From NCBI GenBank assembly GCA_030760725.1, contig JASWHV010000009.1:93422780-93486779 (forward strand): a DNA stretch of 64,000 nucleotides. The letters are read 5' to 3'. A model generated the notes under the pieces. It was not told where the DNA came from. It did no database searches and saw nothing but the letters and a program-made list of their open reading frames with translations. Made by a program: the position numbers and the translations under genes. The stretch comes from Neostapfia colusana (lineage: Eukaryota; Streptophyta; Magnoliopsida; Poales; Poaceae). This document shows, piece after piece, positions 1 to 10,370 of the stretch (the stretch's first letter is position 1; the number at the start of each line of letters is the position of its first letter).

Positions 1-926
1 TCCTTTCTCCTAGTGAGGACAAAGTCAATCTGGCTAGAGTGTTGGGCACTACTAAAGGTCACTAGGTGAGATTGCCTCTTCCTAAAGAGGGTGTTAGCTA
101 TCAACAGATCATAGGCTACGGCAAAGTCTAGGATGTTCTTACCCTCTTGATTTCTATCGCCGCATCCAAAACCTCCATGTACTCCCTCAAATCCTAGGTT
201 AGTTGCACCCACATGACCATTGAGATCTCCCCCTATGAGGAGTTTCTCGGTTATCGGTACACTACTAACCATATCCTCCAAGTCCTCCCAAAATTGCCTC
301 TTAGCACTCATGTTGAGCCCAACTTGTGGGGCATAAGCACTAATGACGTTCAAGACAATGTCCCCAATTACTATCTTGATTAAGATGATCCTATCTCCTC
401 GTCTTCGAACATCCACTACTCCATCCTTAAGACTCTTATCTATTAGAACACCTACGCCATTCCTAGTCCCAGCCGAACCAGAATACCAAAGCTTGAAACC
501 GGTATTCTTGACTTCTCTCGCCTTTTGACCCGCCCATCTAGTCTCTTGTACACAAAGGATATTTACTCGTCTCCTAATGGCAACATCTACTAACTCACGT
601 AGCTTCCCCGTCAAGGATCCTACATTCCAACTACCCACCCGAAATCTATGTTCCTCGGCTAGCTTCCTTACGCTTTGCACCCGTCGAGTAAGATGCAAAG
701 ACCCTTGCTCACTTATCACTACATCCGGGCGATGATGTAGCGCGCCACTAAGGTGATGGCGATCCGGCCCTTGCTCATTTAACACCATATCCGGGTTCCG
801 ATATGGCGCGCCACTAAGGCGGTGGCGACCCGGCCCTTGCCCACTTAACACCATACCCGGGTTCCGATATGGCGCGTCGCTAAGAGGGTTACGCCCCAAC
901 GAATTTCTATTGGGTTTCATTTCCAT
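1..926 (-). CDS. RTE LINE polyprotein, N-terminal part (partial, open to window edge)
   Basis: This encodes the N-terminal region and apurinic-like endonuclease of a single-ORF LINE. The endonuclease nicks target DNA so that the element's reverse transcriptase can prime there. The start at 926 matches the ATG of the complete copy. Visible motifs include GSWNVGSLTG, QETRW and GGDLNGHVG. Unlike the copy at 13871-16993, this frame has a lysine codon where the other has TAG, and I see no stop through to the window edge. It is therefore either the less damaged copy or one whose damage lies outside. The product would act in the nucleus on chromatin. The clade assignment rests on domain order and the TTG tail of the sister copy. 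Confidence 0.8.
   Translation of the reverse strand, partial: MEMKPNRNSLGRNPLSDAPYRNPGMVLSGQGPGRHRLSGAPYRNPDMVLNEQGPDRHHLSGALHHRPDVVISEQGSLHLTRRVQSVRKLAEEHRFRVGSWNVGSLTGKLRELVDVAIRRRVNILCVQETRWAGQKAREVKNTGFKLWYSGSAGTRNGVGVLIDKSLKDGVVDVRRRGDRIILIKIVIGDIVLNVISAYAPQVGLNMSAKRQFWEDLEDMVSSVPITEKLLIGGDLNGHVGATNLGFEGVHGGFGCGDRNQEGKNILDFAVAYDLLIANTLFRKRQSHLVTFSSAQHSSQIDFVLTRRK
687..884 (-). repeat. Three tandem 66-bp (22-aa) repeats in LINE ORF, copy 1
   Basis: Three consecutive 66-base units encode versions of a 22-residue block rich in Pro, Arg and Gly (pattern LSGAPYRNPDMVLNEQGPD). They lie just after the first 14 residues of the LINE ORF and before the endonuclease. The same three units occur in the second copy at 16754-16951. 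I know of no function for them. Confidence 0.8.
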
Positions 927-1011
927 GAGAATGGCTAAGTGTAGTTGTTGGCTCGCCAAGCCTATCACAACCCCCTCCTCCTTTACCCGGGCTTGGGACC
1001 GGCTATGTCAT

Positions 1012-2640
1012 CATCCTCAGTGTCATTTTAAATTCTTAAACAAAGTTCTAGTTTCAAACTTGTCTTTAGCATTTGTTAGCAAAAAGTTTTACAATTAAAC
1101 ATCTATGCATGTTCATAACGTGTAGTGTTTAAACGTGGAAGAGTGAAGGAGGAGGTGAACTTGGATCAAGGAACAAGAAGGGCAGGAGTTGAACTTCAAG
1201 ACATCAGCAACTAACCGCATATCATCTGACTTTAGTCACCTGCAAAACCAAGGCAAGCCCCGGTTTGCACTTAAGTTCTTTTTAAAGTTTTCCCTTTGTT
1301 CCCTACTATTGGTCAAGGTTTGTATGTGCATTAGGTCAAGGATGTGTGATACTCCACTTGCATAACCAAACATGAACCCTGAGGTCAAGGGTAGAATTGT
1401 GTCATCGCTGTAGAATAAGGCCGTGCTAAATAGGCTAGGACAGCCGGTAGAAGACGAGTAGTTGGAATCTACTCGCGAGCTTTGTTCCAGGACCACATAA
1501 GTGGGGTTGGAAAGAGGAGCAAACTAAAGTTTACGTTTCTAAAGATGAGACCGGGCAGAGGGGTTAGACAACGACAAGATGAGGTCTTGGTCGAGTAGCT
1601 CTGCCCGTGTCGGTCAAGGACCGAAGCGTATGCGGCCCTGGGAGCAAGTATTGAGTTGTGTACCGGATGCTTACTGATATATGGGAACCAGGAAACCGAT
1701 GTACCAGGTTCACTAGATTGTAGAGGCATACCACATCGTCTCGTTAGACCTACGAGCCCGAGACGGCACGACCGGTTCTACAGTTTAGTGGCCTGAGAAA
1801 GGTTGCCACATACGACGTAATGAAGGACGCCAGAGTTGGGTCTTCAAAGGCGGGCGTATGTGTCGAGTTATCCGGGTAGTGTTTGATTCGAATCACCGTC
1901 CCTCGCGGTTATGAGTACCGCTTGCTCACTGCGCTGTGACGTAGTAATCAAGTTGTGTGGGAATAGTTTGCAAGAGTTTTAAATGTTGTTATGCTAATTA
2001 TAAATTGCATGAAAACCATTTTTGAAGTAGAGATAGAGCAAACTAAAGTTATTTTTCACCTTGGGACAAGTAACATTGGAATGAAGCGTTTCTTGTTTGA
2101 TTGTGGAGTTCCAATGTTTCTGGGCGCAAGATCACTACTAATATGGCTAAAATCTGAAAGTTAAGGATGAAATTGTAGGCGAGTCTTTTCGCAAATGACA
2201 GGCTTAAGTCTTAGGTTACTTTCATGTAGAGTTTCATGTATTAGGAGAGACGGTTAAGTCTTGCTGAGCCTTTGTGCTCACTCTTGCTATATAAGGGGTT
2301 TTGCAGGTAAGCATCGACGCTATAAAGAAGGTTGTCTGGTGAGACTCGGGAACTTCTGAGTTATGTCACCCTTGGAGAACCTAGCCGCTGCCATGTCTTC
2401 GTGTTGCTAGCGAGAGGAGTCCGCGGGCTGGACCCCTCCTCGAGTGCTACTTAGATACTCCACGTGAGCTGTTTATAGACTTCCGCTGTAGCTATTTTAT
2501 GTAAATTATTTACAAAGAACCATTTGTAAAGCTTCCGCTTTGATTTATGTAATACATTGTTCCATATATGTGTGCTGTTCGGTGCCACATAACACGGCAC
2601 CACCCAATGCGATCCCCGGGCGAGGCGGCACGACCCCGTG
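1012..2640 (+). mobile_element. Decayed 3' portion of a long LTR (A/D/F superfamily)
   Basis: This resembles the last 1.6 kb of the long LTRs described below, in the same order: an AG/GCAAGC donor-like site near 1252, the 'tgagtaccgcttgctcactg' block near 1910, a 'ttttgcag' acceptor-like site near 2305, and a GC-rich tail near 2600. The LINE at its left edge probably inserted into it. The acidic exons are not recognisable here: the frame after a candidate acceptor at 1125 meets a stop well before the donor. No primer binding site follows, so this is a fragment or solo LTR with eroded ends. Confidence 0.55.
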
Positions 2641-2830
2641 ATGGAGGTCGGGCCTCCTCAGCGGGCTGGCGCGGGGGAATAGTGGGCCGGCTGGGGTTTT
2701 CTTTTTCTTTTTCCTTTTCTTTTCTGTTTTGATTTGAATTTGAATTCCTGTTTAAATTTGAATTTCTGCACCACATGCAGTACGTCCAAAAATTTTTAAA
2801 TTCCCATCTTAACAGATTTTGGGGTGTTAC
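2641..2830 (-). mobile_element. Fragment of a minus-strand LTR start
   Basis: Read on the minus strand from 2830, the sequence begins TGTAACACCCC, a typical start of grass Ty3 LTRs, followed by AT-rich sequence and then a pyrimidine tract. It is cut off at about 2641. No coding potential is seen. Confidence 0.45.
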
Positions 2831-4909
2831 ATTTTCACTCCATTTGGAGTTGATCTTGACATGAGGTATTTTGAGAAAAATTCAAACTGAATTTAAGTTT
2901 CAGTTTGCCATTTGAAACCAAATACAATCAAACCAGTTCACATTTTGAATTCTACCAATTTCAAATGGGCATTTGGTGGATTACTCAAATTTCAAAGGGT
3001 ATTAGGGTCTCTACTCTTTAGAGCAGTGGAGAAAATTAATTTGTGAGGTTAAAAATGGGGAGTGGGACCCTCCTGTCAGCCTCTCCTTTGATCAACCGAC
3101 TGAAGAAACGGGAGCTCGGTTTATCGGGCTGTTGCAGCGCGCGCCACCGAGCCACAGCACAGGCCAGCAGCTGCTTCGCTTGCGCCCCGCTGGATCATCC
3201 GCTCGGTGCCCTTATCACTCCCCGAGCACCCCAAAGGTGAGTTCGTCGCGTCCTTCACGCGCTCACTCGTCCTCTGCTCTGCTCCCGCAAGGAACACCAC
3301 CACCGCCCGCTCTCGGTGTCACCGATCGCACGCCGCAACCAAGCTTCGGTTGAGCAAGCCCTCCACAGAAAAAACAGTCGCCACCACGTGCTCTTGCATG
3401 CTACCTCGTCCACTCCGGTGTTATGGCCTGCTGTTGGCCACCAATTGAGGAACAGCGCCGCACGTCTGAAGCAAACCGGCGGAACCGAAAGCGGCTCACC
3501 ATGGACAGCACGCTACGGCCAACCTAACCTCCACTTCCCTACACAAAAAAGGTGTCACAGTGTGTAGAAGGTGTAGCCAAAAGCCATTTGGCAAATGATC
3601 AACCATAGAACTAGAATTTCCAAATATACCGAAAGCTAGTTCATTTAGCCCAAGCTCACCTTAAACTGAAATTCGGATTCCACACACTCTTGTCAGTCGA
3701 GCTTGTTGGACAGTAGGTTCTACACAGGGTAGCGCACACGCTCGAGGGAGGAGCAAGGTAAACCATCGAGAATCGGCCGTGATATGGCCGTTTTCCTCGC
3801 CGCCGACGCAAAACACCTCAGCTCACCGTCGAGAGTATGTTTGCCGGCAGTTCTAGCTTCCAAAAGGTTTCGTTTCGTGTTCCTCGTGCTCCACTGATGC
3901 TCTCCGAGCAATTTCCGACCAGTTTGGTGCCGTGTAGCGTGACACCGACCTCGCTGGAACCCTAGGTTCCGCTGTCACCGGTGCACACGTGTTTCCAGCC
4001 ATCGCCGGCGGCCGGCGAGCCCACAGATGAGTTCAGGAGGTCGTAAAGTGGGGAGGCGGCGAGTTTCAGCCAGAGAGGTGGCCGGGAACTCGGTTCTGGT
4101 GAGCCTCGCCGGAGACCGCCGCCGTCGGGCGCATTTGGCGCGAGGAAGAAGAAGACGGGGCGCATGGGACCCACCGGCAGGAGTTTAAACCTTTTTCCGA
4201 TTCTCAGACTTAGTTCACACTTCAAACCCACATAACTTTGGCTAGGAAACTCCAAATCGAGTGAACCAAATTTTGTTGGATTCAGCTCACTGAATAATTT
4301 TCAACAAATAAAGTTTCACTTCATGAAAACCTTTAGTTCTCCAGAATTAATTTTTCAAATTTTAAAGTGTTTAGAATTTTAACTGGAGGTTCCTTTAGTG
4401 GAAAATTCTGAAATTTGGGCAGGATGTTCACCATAAGATCCATGAGCTACCGTAAAAATTTCAGATCCATTTGAGCTTACTTGATCCACCCAATGGTGTG
4501 ATTAATAAAACTGTTCCAGAGAAAATGGAAAATGACCAGAAACATTTTTCAGATTTTCTCTGAACTTGTTTAGCTCATATCTTTGGCTAGAAATCTTCAA
4601 ATTAGGTGAAACCAATTCCATTAGAACCCTCTGAAAATATAGTTTCCAGAAAGTCATGGCTTGCTCCTTGAAAATCCCTAGAACACCCTAAGAGCTCCAA
4701 TTAAGGCCAAATACAGATTTATTTGCAGAGGGCTCAAATGAGCTTTGCTGCAAATGAAATTTGGCCAAGTCTCTGTTTAGGTTGTATCCAAACCACAGTA
4801 AAAATTTCAGAGTCATTGGGCCTGTCTAGCAGTACCTATAGTCTTAATAATATCAACTCCAAACTCATATGCATATAAATTGACATATACATGTAATTGT
4901 CTCATGTAT

Positions 4910-6372
4910 TCGCTAAGGTTGAGGAGGAGCCAGAAGTTTTAGACTTCATAACTCTGGAGGAACAGCTAGACTATGACCAACAGCAGCAAGGCAAGCTCCG
5001 GTTTGCATTAGCCTTTTTATCAACTTTATTGTTTTGAGAACTTACATTGAGTATCCACTTTACTTATGCATTAGAGTCTTGTTTGAAAATCCAAATGCAT
5101 AGCCAAGAAAACCATGGTTTTTTGGCTTAGGTTTTAAACCTCGAGTAGCCACTGCAATGCTAAGATAGTGTAAGATTCGGTACAAGTTGAGTAGTTGGAT
5201 CTGCTCACGAGAATAGGCTAGAGGCACACCACTCGGATAGAGATAGAAAATGAATCACATGGCAAGAAAAATTGGACCGAGCGAAGAGTAAGAGAAGCAG
5301 GACGTTGGGGTCTGGGTGCCATAGCTCCGCTTGTGTCGATTGAGGACTGAGCCGTGTGCAAGCCTGTTGGACAAGGTAGAACAGTACCGAAGACCTACCG
5401 GATATATGGGAACCGGGAAACCGATGTAATTTGGGTAGCTAGGTGTTGAGGCATAGCTCGTCGTTCAGAGGATAGGTTGAGAGCTTGAGGTGTAAATCGG
5501 CTGGCGACACTGTGGATGCGCGCGCAGAGAACTCTTGCTCGGGACGATGGGACCGGTTCAACATTTGGCTGACGTATGAAAGGTAGTCGCGTACGATGTC
5601 CGTGATGGTTGCTGTAGGCAACATCGAGTACGGGCGTACGTGACAGGTTATTTGGGTAGCCCTGCAGGTGTAAATCGATTATAATCACCGTCCCTAGCGG
5701 TCAGTGAGTACCACTTGTTCACTGTACTGTGACGTAGAAAGAACAGGCTAGAGTTATGTTAAAAGTTGCTGATAGAAAGCTATACCTTGGTTGATAATGA
5801 TCTGTGGTAGTTTAGAGCAAATTAAAGTTCTTCGCAACCTTGGGCAAAGCACATGAGATAAATGTGTTTCTTGTTTGATTGCGGCTCTTTTATGTGTCTT
5901 AGCGTAAGGTTCTCCACAACTTGCTGCTAAAACTTGAATGTAAGGTTCAAATATTTAGGCGTGTCCTTTGCAACTTACATTCCCATTTACACTGTAATAC
6001 AGCATGTAGAAGTTTCATGTATTGGAAAGACGGGTGAGTCTTGCTGAGCCATCATGCTCACTGCTTGTGTTTAAAGCTTTAGTAGGGTGTTATGAGGAGG
6101 AGACTCTCGAGGAGGAGACGGACCCCCAAGAGGGTAACCCCGTCGAATGGGAGTCATGCACGCCGCCGTGTTTGTGTGTGCGCGTGCTAGTGGGAAAACG
6201 TTCATGGGCTGAACGTGAACTCTTTTGCTTAGTCTACACCCGTGAGTGTGGACTGAGCGTATTTTGTTGTAAACATGTTTATAAACTATTTTGTGTAATA
6301 AAACTTTGCTTCCGCTTTGTACCTTTTATGTGTGTTATCCGATGCTGTGCAACGCAGCACCCCTCAGCGTGA
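4910..6372 (+). CDS. LTR-embedded acidic split mini-ORF, copy A2
   Basis: Exon alpha is 4910-4990 (81 nt), followed by a GC-type donor (CAAG/GCAAG). The intron 4991-6085 is 1,095 nt and ends TAGTAG. Exon beta starts at 6086. Alpha enters with two bases of a codon and leaves with one, as in every other copy. The product is strongly acidic, with motifs EEPEVLDF, EEETLEEE and EWESCTP. In this copy the usual stop after the EWESCTP motif is lost and the frame runs on to 6372. The upstream acceptor of alpha is also damaged (GTAT instead of GTAG). Function is unknown to me. Splicing is inferred from sequence only. Confidence 0.55.
6297..6302 (+). promoter_or_regulatory. Polyadenylation signal in LTR A2
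   Basis: AATAAA followed by a T/G-rich stretch about 100 bases before the LTR end. The same signal lies at the same place in A3 (about 18535), A5 (about 39105), A4 (about 42327) and F (about 23670), after exon beta of the mini-ORF. Confidence 0.6.
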
Positions 6373-6407
6373 TCTGGGCTAGTCGAGGCCGTGTGGCCCT
6401 CACAGTG

Positions 6408-6419
6408 TGGTATCAGAGC
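6408..6419 (+). other. Primer binding site (initiator tRNA-Met) of element A2
   Basis: TGGTATCAGAGC is complementary to the 3' end of plant initiator-methionine tRNA, the usual minus-strand primer of plant LTR elements. It lies three bases after the LTR end. Confidence 0.9.
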
Positions 6420-7895
6420 TCGCTTCAGGTTTAACGCACTTAAAAATGTCACCTTTTCAAAAATTCGGTGAGGAACGAGTTAGTAGCCCATATAAGGATG
6501 TTATTAGTCTATAGAATGTAGCAAAAACTAACCTAATTGTCTATGTCGGAAAATCATGCATCTCAGGACGTCATATGTCTTGGGGGGTGCATGTAAGCGC
6601 TGTCAACCAGTGCGCACAAGCTTAAGGGTGGAGCCTCACGGGTGGCAGGTAACCCGGCCAGCTTTAGTATCTTCATGTCGTTTGGGGTATTCGAGCAACG
6701 CCCATCCCTGGCATGCTACGGGCAAGTTTGGGAGACCCTGTCCTGTGGTTAGTAACGTGAACACGTAGCTCAAGGCGTGTTTGGCTTGAGAACAACTGTG
6801 CGAATGATGACGGATGGTTGTATGGACTGTATTGGGACCGGGTTCAGTGTGCAGCCTAGCCCGACAATTGAGTGGTTTATTTGCAGGCAGTCTAACCACG
6901 AATCGGTAGGCGAGTAGGACACGTGTGTGAGAGACGTTTAGTTCTACTTAACTAACGAAGCCGGCTAAATCCGGTATAGGTTTTCTTTTTGAGGAACATA
7001 GTACCGACATGAACTGGTGAGGCTTCGATGTCACACCTCACTAAATGATCAACATCATTGCAAATCTTGAAGGGTTTGATTCCGAGTATTAAAAATGTGA
7101 CTTAACTTCTTCCCTTAACCAGGATGTTCAAAGTTAACAAGTTTTCAATTTATAGGATATTAAGGACAGAGTCCCCTGTTTTCAGCTGGAATAAGGATGA
7201 AGTTAAACAGAGGTCAGAGGTTGAGTTCTTTCGAGGATGGGGTAATATGATACATTTACGGAAATCTTTAGAAGAGCTTTACAACTTTTCTATTGATGTA
7301 CAGAGGTGTTTCATCTCTTACCCAGTCAAAAAATGCAGTAGAGTTGAAACTGTTCAGAAAACAGGGCAGAGCAAATACTCTCTGTAACTCTGTAAAATGA
7401 GCATAACTTCTTGCATAAAAATAAAAAAAATAGAAAATGAGGTTGTTCTGAAAAGTTCATGAGATAGGTTACAACTTTTTAACAGAAAGTCATGTCAAAA
7501 TCGAGGTAGAATTAACTGGAATTCTTGGATCAAATCAGTACCTCAAGCGGGAGGTGCTGTCCAATTTTCTCCAGAAATTCTATCAACTTTGACACCTCAT
7601 AACTTTTGAACCAGGACAGATCTGAGGCCAAGAAAATACATTCTGGAAAGCCATTGAAGTTAACTTTAACTTTGATGTTGAGATCCAGAATTATTTTTGC
7701 TTTAGCATGGTCTAAATCAGGTTGAAAGGGAATCTGGTCAGGGCTGTCAATTTGGACAGCAAGCCAGCAATCAAATTTGTTTTAAGTTTGAATTGTGTTT
7801 CCATGTTTTATGGGTTCAATGACATGTTTTATGTTATAACTCAATGATTTCCTGTTAAAATGCATATTTGACCTTTTTCAAATATATTTCCACAG

Positions 7896-8746
7896 ATGAC
7901 AGCGGAAAAACAACTGGAGAACGGGTGGGTGGTATCCCACTGTTCTCAACACAGCGGTTATCCTGAACTGTTGAAGCTAATGCTTCAACATTTCGGGTAC
8001 ATGGAAAAGCCACAGTACCTCGCCAAGGAATACGGCGAGGAGGGGAACAGGACATTGACCATCCATGTCGATGTTCCAGCAGGACCTACGCCACCCGGTT
8101 GGGCACCGTTCTCCGTCACGGGGAGAGGTAGACAACCGGAGGAAATGTGGCAAGTGGCAGGCCGGGACACCATGTCGCGTTTCTGCCAACTACACGTGAG
8201 AGCTATGGAGGGCACTCCATACGTGCTTGTTCCGGTGGAGGGACGAGCTAATCACGTGTGGAGGGAGAGGTACGCTGCGTCAACTGATTCGAGTTGCCCA
8301 AGCTACAACCCCGCGGAGGCAAACATTAGCCTCCAGTTGATGGTAGGAAGGACGGTGATGGACAGCCAATCTGTCCACACGGATCGAATTGCCGTGAAGT
8401 GCAAGGAGAGCACCATCCGCCGTGACCATTTCGAGAGTGCTCACAGCGCACTCCGTAATGTGCTCCTTCCGACGATAAAGCGACTGAACAAACAAACCAA
8501 TCAGCTGCACCGTCTGAAGAAGGCGATGAAGAAAAGCCGTGTTGACATCACGGCTATGCAGCAGCAAGCACAGGCCTTGACCCAGCAGAACAAGGTCCTC
8601 ACTCAAGAGCGTGATGATGCTATTGAGGAAAGGCAGGGCTGGGAAGAGGACTACAACCAGGCCATGGACGAGGTGCATGCGTTGGAAGAACTCGTGCCTC
8701 CGGTAGTGGGCCTACCGATGCTAGGTGCCGTACCCGTGGTTTTGGG
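7896..8746 (+). CDS. Retroelement leader/gag-region protein with coiled coil (C-terminally truncated)
   Basis: About 284 residues of genuine element sequence. The frame stays open to 8969, but the last ~75 residues are translated from the inserted gypsy 1 LTR and are not original. Residues ~35-150 hold a compact region (PQYLAKEY, GWAPFSVTG) that loosely resembles a double-stranded-RNA-binding fold and the ORF at 24052-24642 (PEYLPKK). Residues ~185-270 are rich in Gln, Lys and Glu with few helix breakers, consistent with a coiled coil. No zinc knuckle or protease is present. It lies where a gag or pre-gag ORF would sit. Function is not established, and the fold suggestion is weak. Confidence 0.6.
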
Positions 8747-9126
8747 TGTAACGGCCTCAATTTCACTACCATGCATTCCATACATTTTTCATGTAGAGAA
8801 GCATTTAAAAAGAAGTAGAAATGAAGAAAGAACCATAGAAATGGAGAAAGGAGATGGAGCACTAGCCATGCGCACTACCGTCAACTGCCCGTGGAGTCGG
8901 AGATTAGAGCTCTGTTGCCTTAGTTTACTTCTGCTACTGTTTAGAGTCTTCCACTGGAAAATAAATTAGACACTCATGATTGAGACATTGAACTATTGTA
9001 AAAAGTACTTAAGCACTATTTGTGGTTATGTTCTGAATTCAGTTTGTGATGGATCTGTGTATGTGTGATGAACATTCCGGGCACACATATGCATCACTTG
9101 GTCCATTTTTGGAACCGGGTGTCACA
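8747..9126 (+). mobile_element. 5' LTR of gypsy 1 (C family, internally deleted, 380 bp)
   Basis: It begins TGTAACGG and ends TGTCACA. The first ~120 and last ~250 bases match the ends of the 2.6 kb C-family solo LTR (10104-20294, minus). About 2.2 kb between them is missing, including the split mini-ORF. It could be a single deletion or a short-LTR subfamily. Confidence 0.8.
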
Positions 9127-9129
9127 TAT

Positions 9130-9142
9130 CGGTATCAGAGCC
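9130..9142 (+). other. Primer binding site of gypsy 1
   Basis: CGGTATCAGAGCC, three bases after the LTR end. It is the initiator tRNA-Met site with its first T changed to C. Confidence 0.8.
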
Positions 9143-9397
9143 ACGTTGACTGTAGAATGCAAACCTAGGTAGAATGGAAACTCTAAAACACATAGGAACA
9201 CCCATATAGACTGCTATTTTTAAAAACTGCTTGATACTGCATTTTACTTGTCAACTCAGTCACCGCAAAGTGCTATTTTCAGAACCTTTCCTTCTTTCCT
9301 TTTTGGACAGCGACACTCTCTATTTCTTGCTATATGACTGCTGCAAATTTCTGGATTTATTTACCTCTTCTCTAAGGTTCTCGTGTCTTCTTTATAG

Positions 9398-9520
9398 ATG
9401 CTGATCACTAGAACCACAGCACGCATGAGAACTCGCCCACTGCCACTTGGAAGCTCGCTTAACCCCATTGAGGTTTCCGATGGACCGTAATGGGAGGAAG
9501 TGAAGATGGAACCTAATGAT
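9398..9520 (+). pseudogene. Gypsy 1 ORF1, N-terminal piece
   Basis: The ATG at 9398 opens a frame rich in Arg and Thr. It meets one in-frame TAA (9488-9490), then stays open to the insertion point of solo LTR F. After removing the insertion and one copy of the ATGAT duplication, the frame continues in register at 23789 into the acidic block. This confirms that the two pieces were one ORF. The region between the primer binding site and 9398 is an untranslated leader. Confidence 0.65.
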
Positions 9521-10370
9521 TGTAAAATCCCCAAAAATGCTAGAAAGAGAATCAGCCAATTCCCACATAGGAAAATGAGGGGGGATTAAAACACTGGGTT
9601 ATAACGCTGGGAGTTCAAAGTGCTGATTATATTTGCAAAAACTTCCAAACATGGAGAGCTAAATCCACAATTTGGTTCACCATAATTCAAATCATAACCC
9701 TGCCAAATTTCAGCTCATTTGGAGAGGGTTTAACATTTGTTTGGAATTAAATGAGAAAGCAACTCATATCTGAAATCAAATCTCAGATTCAAATTCCAAC
9801 TTCATCAACATGCAAATTGGGTTTCACAAATGTGTTTCCCACATTTGAAATATCATCCATGCCAAAATTCAGATTATTTTGGTTTAGTTTGCTAGAGTTT
9901 TGAATCAATGAAAACGGAGGAATTCAATTCCTAATTCAAATTTAAATAAATGCATTTCAAACTTTACACCCAATAACTGAATGCAGTTGAATTCAAAATT
10001 CAAATCCATGACTTTGAGAGGAAACAAAGCTTTTAATTTGGAGGAGGGGAGGAAAATATCAGTAGCTTTATTAGGTGTGGAAGGGCTCACATGGCAGCCA
10101 CACTGTTACACCCGGTTCCGAAAATGAACCAAGTGAATGCATCTGTGTGCCCAGGATGTTCATCACACATACACATGTATTCCACAAACTGGAATTAAGA
10201 ATATAACCACGTAATAATAATGTTTAAGTACTTTATTACAATGACTCAATGTCTCACTCATGAATATCTAACTTATTTAGCAGCGGAAGACTCTAAACGA
10301 CAGCGGAAAATGGCTAAGACAGCAGGCTCCAACTTCAACTCCACGGGCATGTTGACGGTAGTGCGCATGC

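Larger units (their letters stand above)
1..1011 (-). mobile_element. RTE-clade LINE, copy 1 (5' part, cut by window edge)
   Basis: This stretch is nearly identical, with roughly one difference per 60-80 bases by eye, to the 5' third of the complete LINE at 13641-17097. It covers the 5' UTR and the N-terminal and endonuclease part of the ORF. The match stops at 1011, about 25 bases short of the 5' end of the complete copy. The 3' part lies outside the window, so the target-site duplication cannot be seen. The flank to the right is a decayed LTR. Confidence 0.9.
2831..6404 (+). mobile_element. Long LTR, copy A2 (5' truncated), 5' LTR of the element continuing to 8746
   Basis: This matches the A-family LTRs from about position 378 of the family (block starting ttttcactccatttggag) to the terminal CA at 6404. 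It is followed by a 3-base spacer and an initiator-methionine tRNA primer binding site, so it is a 5' LTR. The missing first ~380 bases were replaced by the preceding fragment. A GC-rich stretch at 3050-4180 gives many chance ORFs that I do not call. It contains the acidic split ORF (4910-6372) and AATAAA at 6297. Confidence 0.85.
6405..8746 (+). mobile_element. Internal region of element A2 (leader plus gag-region ORF), cut at 8746
   Basis: This starts with the primer binding site and a 1.5 kb leader without a convincing ORF. Its first ~970 bases are matched by the internal region of A4 at 42436-43411, so this is true element sequence. The ORF at 7896 follows. The gypsy 1 LTR interrupts it at 8747, and no gag-pol of this element remains in the window. 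Confidence 0.8.

Noticed and set aside
3043..4255. Overlapping ORFs of 60-97 codons on both strands (similar sets at 11654-12953, 35850-36750, 39115-39530 and 46058-46939)
   Set aside because: These are GC-rich parts of the long LTRs. Frames are not conserved in position or sequence between copies, and no domain is seen. A hint of similarity between 11974-12231 and 39156-39530 was too weak to call.
6408..6419. Possible tRNA gene from the TGGTATCAGAGC matches
   Set aside because: Only the tRNA 3'-end complement is present beside an LTR end; no cloverleaf follows, so these are primer binding sites.
8747..8969. C-terminal ~75 residues of the frame starting at 7896, with a hydrophobic end resembling a membrane segment
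   Set aside because: They are translated from the inserted C-family LTR (8747-9126), whose start and end are clear, so they are not part of the original protein.
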